Source: Clostridium estertheticum (lineage in GTDB: Bacteria > Bacillota > Clostridia > Clostridiales > Clostridiaceae). From it: a stretch of 64,000 nucleotides of DNA. Both the position numbers and the translations under genes were made by a program. Below the pieces are notes generated by a model that did no database searches, was not told the DNA's origin, and saw only the letters and a program-made list of their open reading frames with translations. This document shows, one piece after another, positions 1 through 8,261 of this stretch. Numbering within the stretch: the stretch's first letter is position 1; each line of letters begins with the position of its first letter. The stretch covers positions 2,377,001-2,441,000 of the forward strand of contig NZ_JAAMNH020000001.1 in assembly GCF_011065935.2 (NCBI RefSeq). Reading direction: 5' to 3'.

Positions 1-215
1 AGAACTGTTTGTACAAGCATATGAGTATATGCAAAAAATGTGTAGATAGATGTGTAAATAATGCTTTAAAAGTTGATTGTTTTGATAGACATAAGTGTTA
101 TGAGATGTGTTTATACAATGCTGAGTTTCATTCAGATATTGGCTTGGCAGATGTGTGTGGTAAATGTTTAGTTAATATTCCATGTTCTGCTATAAACCCA
201 GTAAAAATTGAGTAG
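1..215 (+). CDS. C-terminal end of a 4Fe-4S protein, QueG-like (partial)
   Basis: The reading frame is open to the left edge, so only the last ~70 residues of a longer protein are present. The fragment is cysteine-rich: a CKKCVDRC cluster, then a later run ending in VCGKCLVNIPCS. This resembles the C-terminal Fe-S part of epoxyqueuosine-reductase-like and related clostridial ferredoxin-type proteins, which end in a VCGKC..PC segment. Such proteins carry [4Fe-4S] clusters and act in cytoplasmic electron transfer. The substrate cannot be judged from this fragment. The TTG at 9 is not needed as a start because the frame continues upstream. A hairpin terminator follows. Confidence 0.6.
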   Translation, partial: NCLYKHMSICKKCVDRCVNNALKVDCFDRHKCYEMCLYNAEFHSDIGLADVCGKCLVNIPCSAINPVKIE

Positions 216-290
216 TGAAGCGTTGAAAAACACAATGCTTATAAAGAAAATTAAATTAAAAGTGAAAGCTAATTCACGTAATATGAATCC

Positions 291-330
291 CAAAAGCAGA
301 GAGTATCAAGTCTGTGCTTTTGTGATTTTT
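291..330 (+). terminator. Rho-independent terminator after the Fe-S gene
   Basis: Arms CAAAAGCAGAGA and TCTGTGCTTTTG pair with one G-G mismatch around an 8-nt loop and are followed by TGATTTTTG. It closes the truncated Fe-S gene. The remaining ~170 bases up to the phosphate transporter hold only its promoter region. Confidence 0.6.
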
Positions 331-455
331 GATTAGGATAAAAAATATTGTGAGTTAAATATAATAATAATTAAGATTTACTTGATATCAATTTTATAAG
401 CCTTAAGGGTCTTAGATGATATGGAATAAAAATAATAGAGACTCAAAGACTTATG

Positions 456-487
456 TTGAGACAGTAAAAATATTTATGGTATATTAT
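456..487 (+). promoter_or_regulatory. Candidate promoter of the phosphate transporter
   Basis: TTGAGA at 456-461 with TATATT at 480-485 (18 bp apart) fits a vegetative promoter just upstream of the transporter. The -35 lies in an inverted repeat CTCAA/TTGAG that could be a regulator site. No convincing Pho-box array was seen here. Confidence 0.35.
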
Positions 488-507
488 TAGTATTAGGAGT
501 TGATGAT

Positions 508-1554
508 ATGTTATCTATTAGTACTTCCATAATTTTAATAAGTGTGATTGTAATTGCGCTTATTTTTGCTTTATCAAATGGACTTCATGATGCAAGCTCT
601 GTGGTGGCAACTTTTATTATTTGCGGAGCAGCAACACCAAAGCAAGCTATTGGTGTTGCCTCAGTCTTTGGCTTGTTAGGTGCTATTCTGGGTGGAAGTG
701 CAGTAGCAGATACTATTTCTAAGGTAATAGATCTACCAGTGAATCCCTTCTTGCTTAAAGTATTGCTGGCGGCCATGCTTGGAGCGGTAATATGGAATAT
801 AATTACTTGGAGGTTAGGGCTGCCTTCAAGCTCGACTCATGCCTTAATTGGTGGCATTATAGGAGCGGTTTGGGTTTCCTCAGGAAGTACTCATATACTA
901 TGGGGTTTTAAGCAAGTTATTGGATTAAATCATCAAATCACAGGAATTGTAAAGGTAGTTGCGGCGTTAATCATTTCACCACTTTTGGGTTTTATTGTTG
1001 CTTTTATTCTCCAAAAGATCAGCAGAGTTCTCCTTAGAAATGCTAAATTTACTATAAATAAACCACTTAAGAGAATACAATGGGTGATTGCAGCAATTCT
1101 TGCATACAGCCACGGGGCTAATGATACTCAAAAAATATTTGGAATAATAACCTTAGCTTTAGTTGCAGGAGGAAATGTAACAATGAATGCTACTCCACTT
1201 TGGGTACGGCTTTCAGGTGGAATGGTGATGTTTATTGGTACAATGCTTGGAGGATGGAGTATAATTAAAACAATCGGGAGAGGAATATATTCTATAGGAC
1301 CAATTCATAGTACTAATTCTCAATTAGCCTCAGTAGGCTCAATTTTGATAGCTACCATAATTGGTGCTCCAGTATCTACAACTCATGTGGTAGTTGGTAG
1401 TGTAATTGGGGTGGGGGCGTCAGATGAATACAAAATGGTCCATTGGGGTATAGCAAAAGAAATTATTATGGCGTGGTTTATCACTATACCACTAACTGCA
1501 ATTGTTTCCGCTTTAGTATATCTAGTATTAAATTTAATTTTCAAAGTAATATAA
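508..1554 (+). CDS. pit: PiT-family inorganic phosphate transporter
   Basis: A 348-residue, very hydrophobic protein with about ten membrane segments. It carries the duplicated PiT signature: SNGLHDASSVVATF near residues 23-36 in the first half and SHGANDTQKIFG near 201-212 in the second. PiT proteins are low-affinity cation-phosphate symporters of the plasma membrane. The ATG follows TAGGAG at good spacing. The next gene, 12 bp downstream, is a DUF47 protein, the usual partner of PiT, so the two form an operon. The first signature reads GLHD where GAND or GAHD is commoner, a mild variation. Metal or sulfate transport cannot be fully excluded. Confidence 0.9.
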   Translation: MLSISTSIILISVIVIALIFALSNGLHDASSVVATFIICGAATPKQAIGVASVFGLLGAILGGSAVADTISKVIDLPVNPFLLKVLLAAMLGAVIWNIITWRLGLPSSSTHALIGGIIGAVWVSSGSTHILWGFKQVIGLNHQITGIVKVVAALIISPLLGFIVAFILQKISRVLLRNAKFTINKPLKRIQWVIAAILAYSHGANDTQKIFGIITLALVAGGNVTMNATPLWVRLSGGMVMFIGTMLGGWSIIKTIGRGIYSIGPIHSTNSQLASVGSILIATIIGAPVSTTHVVVGSVIGVGASDEYKMVHWGIAKEIIMAWFITIPLTAIVSALVYLVLNLIFKVI

Positions 1555-1566
1555 TGGAGGTAAATT

Positions 1567-2190
1567 ATGGTGAAAATAAGTATTATTGATAGGCTTTTCC
1601 CTGCTAATTGTGATTTTTATGAAATGTTAAACAAACAAGCAGAAATAAATGCCTTTGGAGTAGATATGCTACACAAATGGCTGAGTAGTGGTTCTGATGA
1701 AGATAAGCAAAAGCTGCTTGTGTATGTTAAAGAGGCTGATGAAGCTAGAATGAGTATGGAAAGCAAATTAATAGAAGCATTTACTACTCCTTTTGATAGG
1801 GTAGATATCTATTCTATTTCTATTGCTATGGATAAGATAATTAAATATAGTAAATCAACTCTATTGTCAATGGAAGCTTTTGAAGTGGCGCCAGATGATA
1901 CTATAACCTCTATGGTTGGGAAACTTAAAGAAGGTACGGATTTTCTTTTAGAATCAATAAATATCCTGAAAAATAATCCAATTAAGTCACAAGAAAATAT
2001 TATTAAGATAAGAGCTACACATACAGAAGTAGAACAACTTTATCGAGATGGAATGTCTATTGTATTTAAAAGTAGTGATCCAATGAATGCAATTAAACAT
2101 AGAGAAGTATACCATCACATAAAAGATGCCTCACTTAATTTAGAAGATACTGTGGATATATTCCATAGGATAGTTGTAAGGCTTATATAG
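1567..2190 (+). CDS. DUF47 (PhoU-like) phosphate transport regulator
   Basis: A 207-residue soluble, mostly helical protein that begins MVKISIIDRLFP, matching the opening of DUF47/PhoU-related proteins that accompany PiT permeases. These form helical bundles that bind metal clusters and are thought to modulate the cognate transporter; the mechanism is not settled. Long amphipathic helices with many Glu, Lys and Met run through the whole length. The start has TGGAGG 8-10 bases upstream. It is co-transcribed with the transporter (12-bp gap). Confidence 0.85.
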   Translation: MVKISIIDRLFPANCDFYEMLNKQAEINAFGVDMLHKWLSSGSDEDKQKLLVYVKEADEARMSMESKLIEAFTTPFDRVDIYSISIAMDKIIKYSKSTLLSMEAFEVAPDDTITSMVGKLKEGTDFLLESINILKNNPIKSQENIIKIRATHTEVEQLYRDGMSIVFKSSDPMNAIKHREVYHHIKDASLNLEDTVDIFHRIVVRLI

Positions 2191-2236
2191 CAAAGATAAT
2201 AATATTAAAAGATGAAAAGGAGATGTTTTTTATACT

Positions 2237-2359
2237 ATGGGAAAAGTAGTTGAAAAATTAACGTCAACTGGAGAATATAAAATAGAGTTAATGGATTTGT
2301 CAGATGAGGCTAAAGAGGAAATTGATGAAATTATGCGGAGTGCCTGTAATATAATTTAA
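2237..2359 (+). CDS. Small 40-residue acidic protein, unknown
   Basis: A short open frame that starts MGKVVEKLTSTGEYK and ends in a Cys near the C terminus. AAAAGGAG lies upstream but with a rather long 14-nt spacing. Composition (alternating acidic and hydrophobic residues) looks like real coding sequence, and it fills the space between the DUF47 gene and two hairpins. No family is recognised. It could be the last gene of the phosphate operon. Confidence 0.4.
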   Translation: MGKVVEKLTSTGEYKIELMDLSDEAKEEIDEIMRSACNII

Positions 2360-2376
2360 CTAATTAAGGATAAAGA

Positions 2377-2424
2377 GGATTTAGGGATAAGGCTTGGTAT
2401 AGAAATATACCGAGTCTTATCTTT
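2377..2424 (+). terminator. Hairpin A of a two-copy intergenic hairpin family
   Basis: A 15-bp stem (ATAAGGCTTGGTATA with TATACCGAGTCTTAT, two G-U pairs) closes on a GAAA tetraloop. A related copy with the same 5' flank (GGATTTAG) lies at 14984-15032, where a G-C pair has become A-T, so pairing is conserved. The T tract here is short (ATCTTTACT), so termination may be weak. Confidence 0.5.
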
Positions 2425-2450
2425 ACTATTCGTAATAGTTAAAGTTTATA

Positions 2451-2487
2451 AAACTCATGATAATGCATAAGATTTTATCATGAGTTT
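2451..2487. terminator. Bidirectional hairpin terminator
   Basis: AAACTCATGATAA and TTATCATGAGTTT form a perfect 13-bp stem with T runs available on both strands. It sits between the convergent phosphate operon and the tetR gene, overlapping the last codons of the latter. Confidence 0.65.
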
Positions 2488-3065
2488 TTCATATTAAGTG
2501 ATTCATATTGTTCTAATGCATTAATCATACTTCCTCGCACTGTTATTGATAAGGCTTCTATGATTTTTGCAGGTTCTTCTTTCATATCGTTTTGTAACCA
2601 CTGAACAACAAGACCTAAAAAAGCAAGTGTGTAAAAATTGGCAAGAAAATTTTTGTGGCTGGCATCTATCTGCATATCTCCTGTCTGAGTATCCACTACA
2701 TGTTGTATTAATTGATAGGTAACAGAATAAAGGAATTTCTCCAAATGCTCGCGGCCCAACGAGTGATAGGCACAAAGACAGATTTCTCTATTATTTTGTA
2801 TATAGAGAAATAAATTGAGAAAACCCTCTTGCCAGGTATTATAGGTTGCATGTTTTTGAAGCTCTGCAATAGCTTCCTTTTTATACATCCATTCCAATAA
2901 ATCATATATATCCCGAAAGTGATAATAAAATGTGCGCCGGTTCAACTTGCAGCCGTCTACAAGTTCCTGCACAGTAATTTTGTTCAATGGTTTTGTAAGC
3001 ATCAGAAGCTTCAACGAGTCAGCCATAAGATCCTTTGTCATTTCGGTCATAATTGAATGAGCCAT
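2478..3065 (-). CDS. TetR/AcrR-family regulator, divergent from oleate hydratase
   Basis: A TetR-type DNA-binding regulator of about 195 residues. The N-terminal helix-turn-helix is clear: ITVQELVDGCKLNRRTFYYHFRD, with the typical FYYHF recognition helix, followed by the all-helical ligand-binding half. The ATG at 3065 (MAHSIMTEMTK) is preferred because a G-rich site lies just upstream and TetR homology starts there; the frame extends 35 residues further but that part is poor protein. It is divergent from oleate hydratase, so it probably controls that gene in response to fatty acids (inference). The shared intergenic region has the direct repeat ATTACACAA at 3100 and 3129, a possible operator. 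Confidence 0.8.
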   Translation of the reverse strand: MAHSIMTEMTKDLMADSLKLLMLTKPLNKITVQELVDGCKLNRRTFYYHFRDIYDLLEWMYKKEAIAELQKHATYNTWQEGFLNLFLYIQNNREICLCAYHSLGREHLEKFLYSVTYQLIQHVVDTQTGDMQIDASHKNFLANFYTLAFLGLVVQWLQNDMKEEPAKIIEALSITVRGSMINALEQYESLNMKNS

Positions 3066-3232
3066 TCCACTACCCCCTGTTTGATTTATCCATAAATTTA
3101 TTACACAATTGGACTGTTTTGTTACAACATTACACAAATTCACTATGTTGATAATATCACTTATTTTCATTATAGGCTATGATAATGATATAAAGCAAAT
3201 CAACATATAAATTGGGAAAGGAATGGTGTACT

Positions 3233-4921
3233 ATGGGTAACTATCAAAGAATAAATCCGTTAAAAAAGGATGGAATTGAAAATAAAAGGGCATATTTAAT
3301 CGGTGGTGGTATTGCTTCTCTTTCGGCAGCAGCATATATGATCCGCGATGGACATATGGATGGTAAAAACATTACTATTATGGAAGAAACCCACGTTTTA
3401 GGAGGCGGTATGGATGGCGCCGGAGATGCACAGGAAGGATATATTATCCGCGGTGGCAGAGAACTAGAGGAACATTATGAATGCTCTTGGGATCTGTTTA
3501 GTTTTATCCCTTCATTGAAAAATCCTAGCAGAACCGTTTTGGATGAATTTCGTGAGCTAAACCTTGTAGAACCTAATGAATCTAATTGTCGCTTAATTCA
3601 TAGCTGTGGAGAAAAAGCGGATTTTTCAACCTTAGGTTTGTCTGACCTTCATATCAAACAAATCACAAAACTTTTTCTTGCGACAGAAGAGCAACTTGGT
3701 GCAACCACAGTTGAACAATTTTTTGATCCCACTTATTTAGAAACAAACATGTGGTATTTCTGGAGATCTATGTTTGCTTTTGAAAACTGGCACAGTGTTG
3801 TTGAGATGAAACGATACATGCAACGCTTTATGCATCTACTTCCTGGTATGAATCAGCTCAAAGGAATTTTGCATACTGAGTATAATCAGTACGATTCCAT
3901 GATTTTGCCTCTTATTACTTGGCTGAGGAGTGAAAATGTAAACTTTGACCTCCACACACAGATAAATGACTTGGATATCAGCATTGACTCCAAGGAGAAA
4001 ACCGTAATCGGTATTCATCTAGTTCGTAATGGCAGTCCAGAAAAAATTGTAGTGTCTCCAGAGGATCTTGTCTTTGTTACCAATGGTTCAATGACCGAGA
4101 ATTCCACTTTGGGCAGTATGCATACACCTGCTGTTTTGAACAGAGATAAAGTAAATCGAGGTTGCTGGAATCTTTGGAAAAACATTGCATCAAAAGACCC
4201 TTCATTTGGTCACCCAGAAGTATTCTGTAATAACATTGATAAAACAAAGTGGGAATCCTTTACCATGACCTTTAAGGGGCCATTTATGGGTGATTTTCTT
4301 AAAAAATTAACTGGCAGAGATCCTGGTATGGGCGGCGTTGTTACCATAAAAGATTCTAACTGGTTGATGAGCTGGACTTGCTCTAAGCAACCTCACTTTA
4401 TAAACCAACCAGACGATGTATTAGTTTTGTGGGCATATGGCTTATTTCCAGACAATGTGGGTGATTACATCAAGAAAAAAATGTGTGATTGCACTGGTGA
4501 GGAACTTGTTTCAGAATTACTGTATCACATGGGACTTAAGAATGAAATTCCTTCCATATTGAAAAATGTAAAAGTTATTCCTTGCATGATGCCTTATATC
4601 ACCAGTCAGTTTATGCCTCGTGTTAAGGGGGATCGTCCAGATGTTATCCCGAGTGGCAGTACAAACCTTGCATTTCTTGGACAATTTGCTGAAGTTGCAG
4701 ACGACTGTGTATTTACTATAGAATATTCCATTCGTACGGCTATGATGGCTGTTTATAAATTACTAAACCTTGAAAAACAAGTGATTCCAGTTTATGCATC
4801 AAAATATGATATACGTGTGTTAATGGCTGCTACTAAAACGCTATATAGCGGACGATTGATTCCAGGAGAGACCATTATCAAAAAACTTATTAAAGATACT
4901 ACGTTAGAAAATTTATTGTAA
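3233..4921 (+). CDS. ohyA: Oleate hydratase (FAD-dependent; MCRA family)
   Basis: Adds water to the cis-9 double bond of unsaturated fatty acids to give 10-hydroxy products, usually on the cytoplasmic side of the membrane. The 562-residue length is typical. Visible signatures are the FAD-binding LIGGGIASLSAAAYMIRDG near residues 22-40, the VLGGGMDGAG loop, and the RGGRELEEHYECSWDLF segment (about 73-89) that holds the family's active-site acid. Later blocks include RGCWNLW, MPYITSQFMPR and GQFAEV. The ATG at 3233 has GGGAAAGGA about 10 bases upstream and is favoured over a TTG at 3212. It is monocistronic and divergent from a TetR gene. These enzymes are linked to detoxifying host or dietary unsaturated fatty acids. 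Confidence 0.93.
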   Translation: MGNYQRINPLKKDGIENKRAYLIGGGIASLSAAAYMIRDGHMDGKNITIMEETHVLGGGMDGAGDAQEGYIIRGGRELEEHYECSWDLFSFIPSLKNPSRTVLDEFRELNLVEPNESNCRLIHSCGEKADFSTLGLSDLHIKQITKLFLATEEQLGATTVEQFFDPTYLETNMWYFWRSMFAFENWHSVVEMKRYMQRFMHLLPGMNQLKGILHTEYNQYDSMILPLITWLRSENVNFDLHTQINDLDISIDSKEKTVIGIHLVRNGSPEKIVVSPEDLVFVTNGSMTENSTLGSMHTPAVLNRDKVNRGCWNLWKNIASKDPSFGHPEVFCNNIDKTKWESFTMTFKGPFMGDFLKKLTGRDPGMGGVVTIKDSNWLMSWTCSKQPHFINQPDDVLVLWAYGLFPDNVGDYIKKKMCDCTGEELVSELLYHMGLKNEIPSILKNVKVIPCMMPYITSQFMPRVKGDRPDVIPSGSTNLAFLGQFAEVADDCVFTIEYSIRTAMMAVYKLLNLEKQVIPVYASKYDIRVLMAATKTLYSGRLIPGETIIKKLIKDTTLENLL

Positions 4922-4960
4922 AAGAGTAGAGTTTCTTATAAAAGAGTAAAGTTTCTTATA
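4921..4960 (+). repeat. Two-copy 20-bp tandem repeat after ohyA
   Basis: AAAAGAGTAGAGTTTCTTAT is followed directly by a copy with one change (G to A), starting within the oleate hydratase stop codon. It may be a recent duplication. A GGAGGG motif follows at about 4971 without a reading frame behind it. Confidence 0.7.
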
Positions 4961-5037
4961 AAAGAAAAAAAGGAGGGCAGACTTTTTAGCAACGGGTTCC
5001 ATTTTGATGTGCAAGTTTAATAAATAGCATATAAAAT

Positions 5038-5075
5038 CACTTGTGAATTAACATAAAAATCACAAGTGTTTTTTT
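5038..5075 (+). terminator. Rho-independent terminator of ohyA
   Basis: CACTTGTGA pairs with TCACAAGTG and is followed by seven T residues. Confidence 0.75.
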
Positions 5076-5191
5076 GTTGGTCTTATTATGGCATTGCATA
5101 ATTTAATTTATTCTAAAGGAAGAATTTACACCTTTTATTTATCTCGATATGGTATATAATATATACGAACATATGTTTTGGAGGTGGTAAC

Positions 5192-5455
5192 ATGAAAGTT
5201 GTAGCAAAGTACATAGAAGTAGTTTCTTGGACCGATACAAAGGGGAATATAAATCCTGTAAGATTTAAAATTACTAATGAAGATGAAAGTAATTCTGTTG
5301 TAAGAATAGATAAAGTTATTTGCGTAGATAAAGAAAAGCTAGCAGGTAACAATATGCTAGCGTATAGGTGTCAGAGTGTAATAGACGGAGTTGAGAAACT
5401 ATATGAGATTAAATATGAGTTAGGTACTTGCAGGTGGATATTATTTAAGATTTGA
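5192..5455 (+). CDS. Hypothetical 87-residue protein
   Basis: A small, probably beta-rich protein starting MKVVAKYIEVVSW, with a good GGAGGTGG ribosome site 7 bases upstream and TATAAT at 5155-5160. Alternating hydrophobic and charged residues, with Cys at three positions, suggest a folded soluble domain. No family is recognised. It stands alone, followed by relics of phage-tail-like genes. Confidence 0.6.
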   Translation: MKVVAKYIEVVSWTDTKGNINPVRFKITNEDESNSVVRIDKVICVDKEKLAGNNMLAYRCQSVIDGVEKLYEIKYELGTCRWILFKI

Positions 5456-5510
5456 GACTAGAGTAAGGTCATGTTACTCTAGGAATATCCACAGCAGATT
5501 TTCGGGTACA

Positions 5511-5686
5511 ATGAAAAGGTATATTATTACAATATAAATACTGTGACAAACTCTATAGTTTTGGGCGAATTGATAAATACTGATATACCACCAATAGTAA
5601 TTCAACCAACTAATCAAGAAGCTGCAAAAGCTGATTTATTAGCAATGGGACTAGACGAGAATGGTAATCCAATAGTAGTAGAATAA
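5511..5686 (+). pseudogene. Frameshifted small phage-tail-associated gene
   Basis: An ATG at 5511 opens MKRYIITI then hits a stop, but the neighbouring frame reads on as VYYYNINT...NSIVLGELIN..., ending LLAMGLDENGNPIVVE and TAA at 5684. The ending LGLDENGNPI-like is typical of short proteins next to phage tail-fibre genes (recalled, not searched). A one-base indel near 5517-5525 would restore one frame of about 58 codons. There is no strong ribosome site. It is probably a prophage remnant. Confidence 0.5.
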
Positions 5687-5689
5687 TTT

Positions 5690-5733
5690 AAAAGGCAATA
5701 GATGGGCTTAGGCTCTTTTTTTATTGTCCTTTT
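5690..5733 (+). terminator. Hairpin terminator after the relic gene
   Basis: AAAAGGCAATA pairs with TATTGTCCTTTT around an inner GGGCTTAGGCTC hairpin followed by seven T residues. The inner hairpin plus T run is the likely terminator; the outer arms extend it. Confidence 0.6.
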
Positions 5734-5853
5734 ACTAAGCAATAAGATATCCCTAATCTTTATATTTATTCTATATTATGGTATTATTAAGATGAAATCG
5801 TAACTTATTGTGTAATTATTTCCAAGTCGACAAAAACTTTGGAGGGGAGAAAT

Positions 5854-6036
5854 ATGATTGAATACTTATTAGGTGGAGTGGTTGCTGGTGTAATCGGATT
5901 TTTTTTGGCAAGCATATATGGTGTTGCATTTGTTATACTGTTATATTACATTGCTTTATGCTTAATTAAATTAAGCAATATAGAAAAGAAAATAGACAAA
6001 ATTATTAACACAAGAGATGTAAGGAATAATGATTAA
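5854..6036 (+). CDS. Small membrane protein, 60 residues
   Basis: Starts MIEYLLGGVVAGVIGFF after a strong TTGGAGGGGAGA ribosome site (ATG 5854 preferred to the upstream TTG). Residues 3-40 form one or two membrane-spanning helices; the tail is a short charged helix (NIEKKIDKIINTR). Size and plan resemble small holin-like or UviB/BhlA-like proteins, but no signature proves this. Its position among phage-tail relics makes a phage origin possible. Terminator repeat copy 1 follows within 12 bp. Confidence 0.5.
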   Translation: MIEYLLGGVVAGVIGFFLASIYGVAFVILLYYIALCLIKLSNIEKKIDKIINTRDVRNND

Positions 6037-6047
6037 AAGAAACCTTT

Positions 6048-6121
6048 GTTAGTTCGCATGTTTCCTTTTAGACGTCACAAACAATAAAAGTTTGTGGCGT
6101 TTTTACTTGTGACGACTTAGG
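6048..6121 (+). repeat. Terminator-like repeat, copy 1
   Basis: A 74-bp element beginning GTTAGTTCGCATG and containing ACGTCACAAAC / GTTTGTGGCGT with T5, then TTGTGACGACTTAGG. Copy 2 (6810-6883) is almost identical over all 74 bp; copy 3 (9492-9541) matches over the hairpin part. The first arm can pair either with the T-tailed arm (terminator) or with the later TTGTGAC arm. Confidence 0.75.
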
Positions 6122-6221
6122 AAAATATGGTGCAGTAAAGTTTGGACTATTCCAATATCTACTATTATGTTATATAATGGTAACAATGATTCGGAAGCAT
6201 AGTATATAACGTAAGAAAAGC

Positions 6222-6274
6222 AAATAAACACAATGGAAAAAATAATTATAAACATTTTTTCCATGTGTTTATTT
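6222..6274. terminator. Long AT-rich inverted repeat upstream of GNAT gene
   Basis: AAATAAACACA and the A-rich run after it pair with ATTTTTTCCATGTGTTTATTT with a single bulge, around a 10-nt loop. It lies just before an extended -10 (TTGGTATAAT, to 6292), so it may be a terminator or a promoter-proximal site. Confidence 0.45.
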
Positions 6275-6338
6275 AAATCTTATTGGTATAATATGGTGAA
6301 TTAAAAAATTATAAATTTAATAGGGGGAAATACTATAT

Positions 6339-6776
6339 ATGGAAATTGAATTATTAGAATCAAAACATATACATGAGTGTTCGGTATTGTTAATGCAAGC
6401 TTACAACTGTGCTCCATGGGATACCCATTGGTCGAAGGAGACATCCGAAAGATATCTGAAGGAATTTATGATTAATCCAAGGTTTGTTGGCTTTGTTATT
6501 TGTGAGGACAATAAAATTGTAGGTGCTACATTTTGCCATGAAAAAACTTGGTGGACAAATGATGAACTATTTATTGATGAATTTTATATAGCACCAAGTT
6601 TTCAGCGTAAAGGTTACGGTAAAATTCTTTTACAGCATATAGGAGAATACATAAGAGAAAAAAAACTTGCCGGGTTTACACTTCTGACGAATAGATTTAT
6701 GCCTGCTGTTAATTTTTATGAAAAGAATACTTTTGTCAAAGCAGAGCATGTAGTTTTTATGTACAAAGAAGTATAG
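6339..6776 (+). CDS. GNAT-family N-acetyltransferase
   Basis: A single-domain, 145-residue acetyl-CoA-dependent acyltransferase. The acetyl-CoA-binding motif A is clear: FIDEFYIAPSFQRKGYGKILLQ (about 77-98), followed by motif B with NFYEKNTF near the C terminus. The N terminus (IHECSVLLMQAYNCAPW) resembles aminoglycoside 6'-acetyltransferase-like members, but substrate cannot be deduced. The ATG follows TAGGGGG and an extended -10 promoter is visible at about 6283-6292. It stands as its own unit between two copies of the terminator repeat. Confidence 0.8.
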   Translation: MEIELLESKHIHECSVLLMQAYNCAPWDTHWSKETSERYLKEFMINPRFVGFVICEDNKIVGATFCHEKTWWTNDELFIDEFYIAPSFQRKGYGKILLQHIGEYIREKKLAGFTLLTNRFMPAVNFYEKNTFVKAEHVVFMYKEV

Positions 6777-6809
6777 TATTATCAATTAAACAGAAGTGCG
6801 TTCAGTAGA

Positions 6810-6883
6810 GTTAGTTCGCATGTTTCCTTTTAGACGTCACAAACAATAAAAGTTTGTGGCGTTTTTATTTGTGACGTCTTAGG
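6810..6883 (+). repeat. Terminator-like repeat, copy 2
   Basis: Same 74-bp element as copy 1 with only a few base changes. Here AGACGTCACAAA and TTTGTGACGTCT are a perfect 12-bp inverted repeat that competes with the terminator stem. The next reading frame begins only 5 bp beyond the element. Confidence 0.75.
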
Positions 6884-6888
6884 CGGAT

Positions 6889-7107
6889 ATGAAGAAACAA
6901 ACTGATATAAAAGGCACTATACAATATCCGACAATTACGACTGGCAAAGTAACACAAATACTCCATAAAACAGGTTCTACTGTAATACGAACAGACATTT
7001 TTGTTTATACCACAAACCTAGTAACTGAAACAAGAACAATGGCTTCTGATGGTAGCACATTAGTATACAAATATCACACAGACACATTACAAACGGAGGT
7101 GATTTAG
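6889..7107 (+). CDS. Phage-tail-like hypothetical protein, probably 5'-truncated
   Basis: A 72-residue frame starting MKKQTDIKGTIQYP, rich in Thr and short beta strands, with the look of phage tail or baseplate protein segments. There is no proper ribosome site: the ATG lies 5 bp after repeat copy 2. The original 5' end may therefore have been lost at the repeat boundary. It ends 1 bp before a start codon with a GGAGGTGATT site, a tight phage-operon arrangement. Function is unknown. Confidence 0.4.
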   Translation: MKKQTDIKGTIQYPTITTGKVTQILHKTGSTVIRTDIFVYTTNLVTETRTMASDGSTLVYKYHTDTLQTEVI

Positions 7108-7108
7108 T

Positions 7109-7724
7109 ATGTTAACCTCTAATATATAATTTAATTATTGCAATGCAAACTGCAATAGCAACGATAGGGACTAATGTAACTGCTCTATTAACAAATGTAG
7201 GATTAGTTAAAACTGAAACCGCCTTAATAAAAACAGATACAACTGCCCTACTAGCAAAACCTAATTGGAATAACGCAACTTTAAATAAGGTAGCACAATT
7301 TTATCCTTCTTTACCTGTTAATGCTTTTCAATCCATATTAAATATTAGCGGTAAAGGCTATGTAAATAAAGTTTTAATGGATGCTGGTGGAACAGGGGCT
7401 GTAATGCATATAAGAATAACGGTGGACGGCGTAGTAATGGTTTTAATCCAATCACCGTCAGACGATAGTATAAATGCATTTGGTGTTTTGTTAGAGGATT
7501 TAATAAAACCATCTAATAGTGGTTCACCTTCTATAATAATGGCGTATTTCAGAAATAAATATTGCAATTTATATCCAAATCCCGACTCATATCCACATAC
7601 ATTGAATTATGCTCGAACTATTGTATTGGCCCAACCCATTTATTTCAATACAAGTTTGTTGATAGAATTGTCATGTACAGATAGTGGAGGAAAATATATA
7701 GAAGTATCATACGTTGTACTTTAA
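7109..7724 (+). pseudogene. Phage tail-like gene with start-proximal frameshift
   Basis: The best start is the ATG at 7109 (GGAGGTGATT upstream), but that frame stops after six codons (TAA at 7127). The adjacent frame is open from 7116 and runs 193 residues from ATG 7143, which has no ribosome site. One indel in the ATATATAA run would fuse MLTSNI to ...NLIIAMQTAIATIG. The N-terminal part repeats TALLTNVGLVKTETALIKTDTTALL, typical of trimeric tail-fibre coiled coils; the rest is beta-rich, resembling tail-fibre or baseplate proteins. If translated only from 7143 it is probably poorly expressed. Confidence 0.55.
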
Positions 7725-7767
7725 GAGGGGGGTTAATAGTGGAAAATAAATATAAAACAACTACTTA

Positions 7768-7917
7768 ATGATTGAATTGTTTTATAACAGAATTATAAAT
7801 AAAGAAAGGACATTTTCAGAGGTTAATGTTAAATACCAATTAGCAACACATAATATGTTATTAGCTAATGGGTATGATGATAATGGAGATAAAATACCAG
7901 TAGTTATTGAGCAATAG
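7768..7917 (+). CDS. Small phage-tail-associated protein, 49 residues
   Basis: Starts MIELFYNRIINKERTF and ends LANGYDDNGDKIPVVIEQ. Its size, the opening Tyr/Asn/Arg/Ile block and the GYDxxGDKI ending are like the short proteins encoded just downstream of tail-fibre genes in clostridial phages. A 9-codon GTG frame (7739, after AAGAGGGGGG) overlaps its ATG in TAATG, suggesting translational coupling or a deleted upstream segment. It is part of the same prophage relic. Confidence 0.5.
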   Translation: MIELFYNRIINKERTFSEVNVKYQLATHNMLLANGYDDNGDKIPVVIEQ

Positions 7918-8261
7918 GAATAAAATGAAATGTAACTAGATTTTAAATTAATATAAAATGACTGAATATAAATAAGGACAAATATAGTAAGACGATAGAA
8001 AAACTTTTATGGTCAATTTTTATTTGTGCCTATTATATTATGTCTAATCTTTACTTTTATAGTGTATAATGCTAATATGTACTGGTAGTATAATAGTATT
8101 TATGATAAATATTTATATAGTTGGAAAATAACGTATTTGACAACTTTATAAGCACAATAAAATTAAAAGTATAAATTTATGAAATAATTGTAGGAGGTAA
8201 AGAAATGCATTAGTACAAATTAAGAATATTGAAATATTTAATATCGATAGGGGGAATAAAA
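7918..8261 (+). other. Intergenic region before the lipoprotein gene
   Basis: Very AT-rich. It holds a TATAAT at 8065-8070 that could serve the lipoprotein gene, and GGAGGTAAAGAA followed by ATG CAT TAG at 8205-8213, a two-codon start-stop frame behind a strong ribosome site. This may be the stub of a deleted gene or a minimal leader. No other gene is visible. Confidence 0.4.

Noticed and set aside
4961..5037. A gene behind the GGAGGG motif after ohyA
   Set aside because: No start codon with an open frame follows; the stretch runs into the ohyA terminator.
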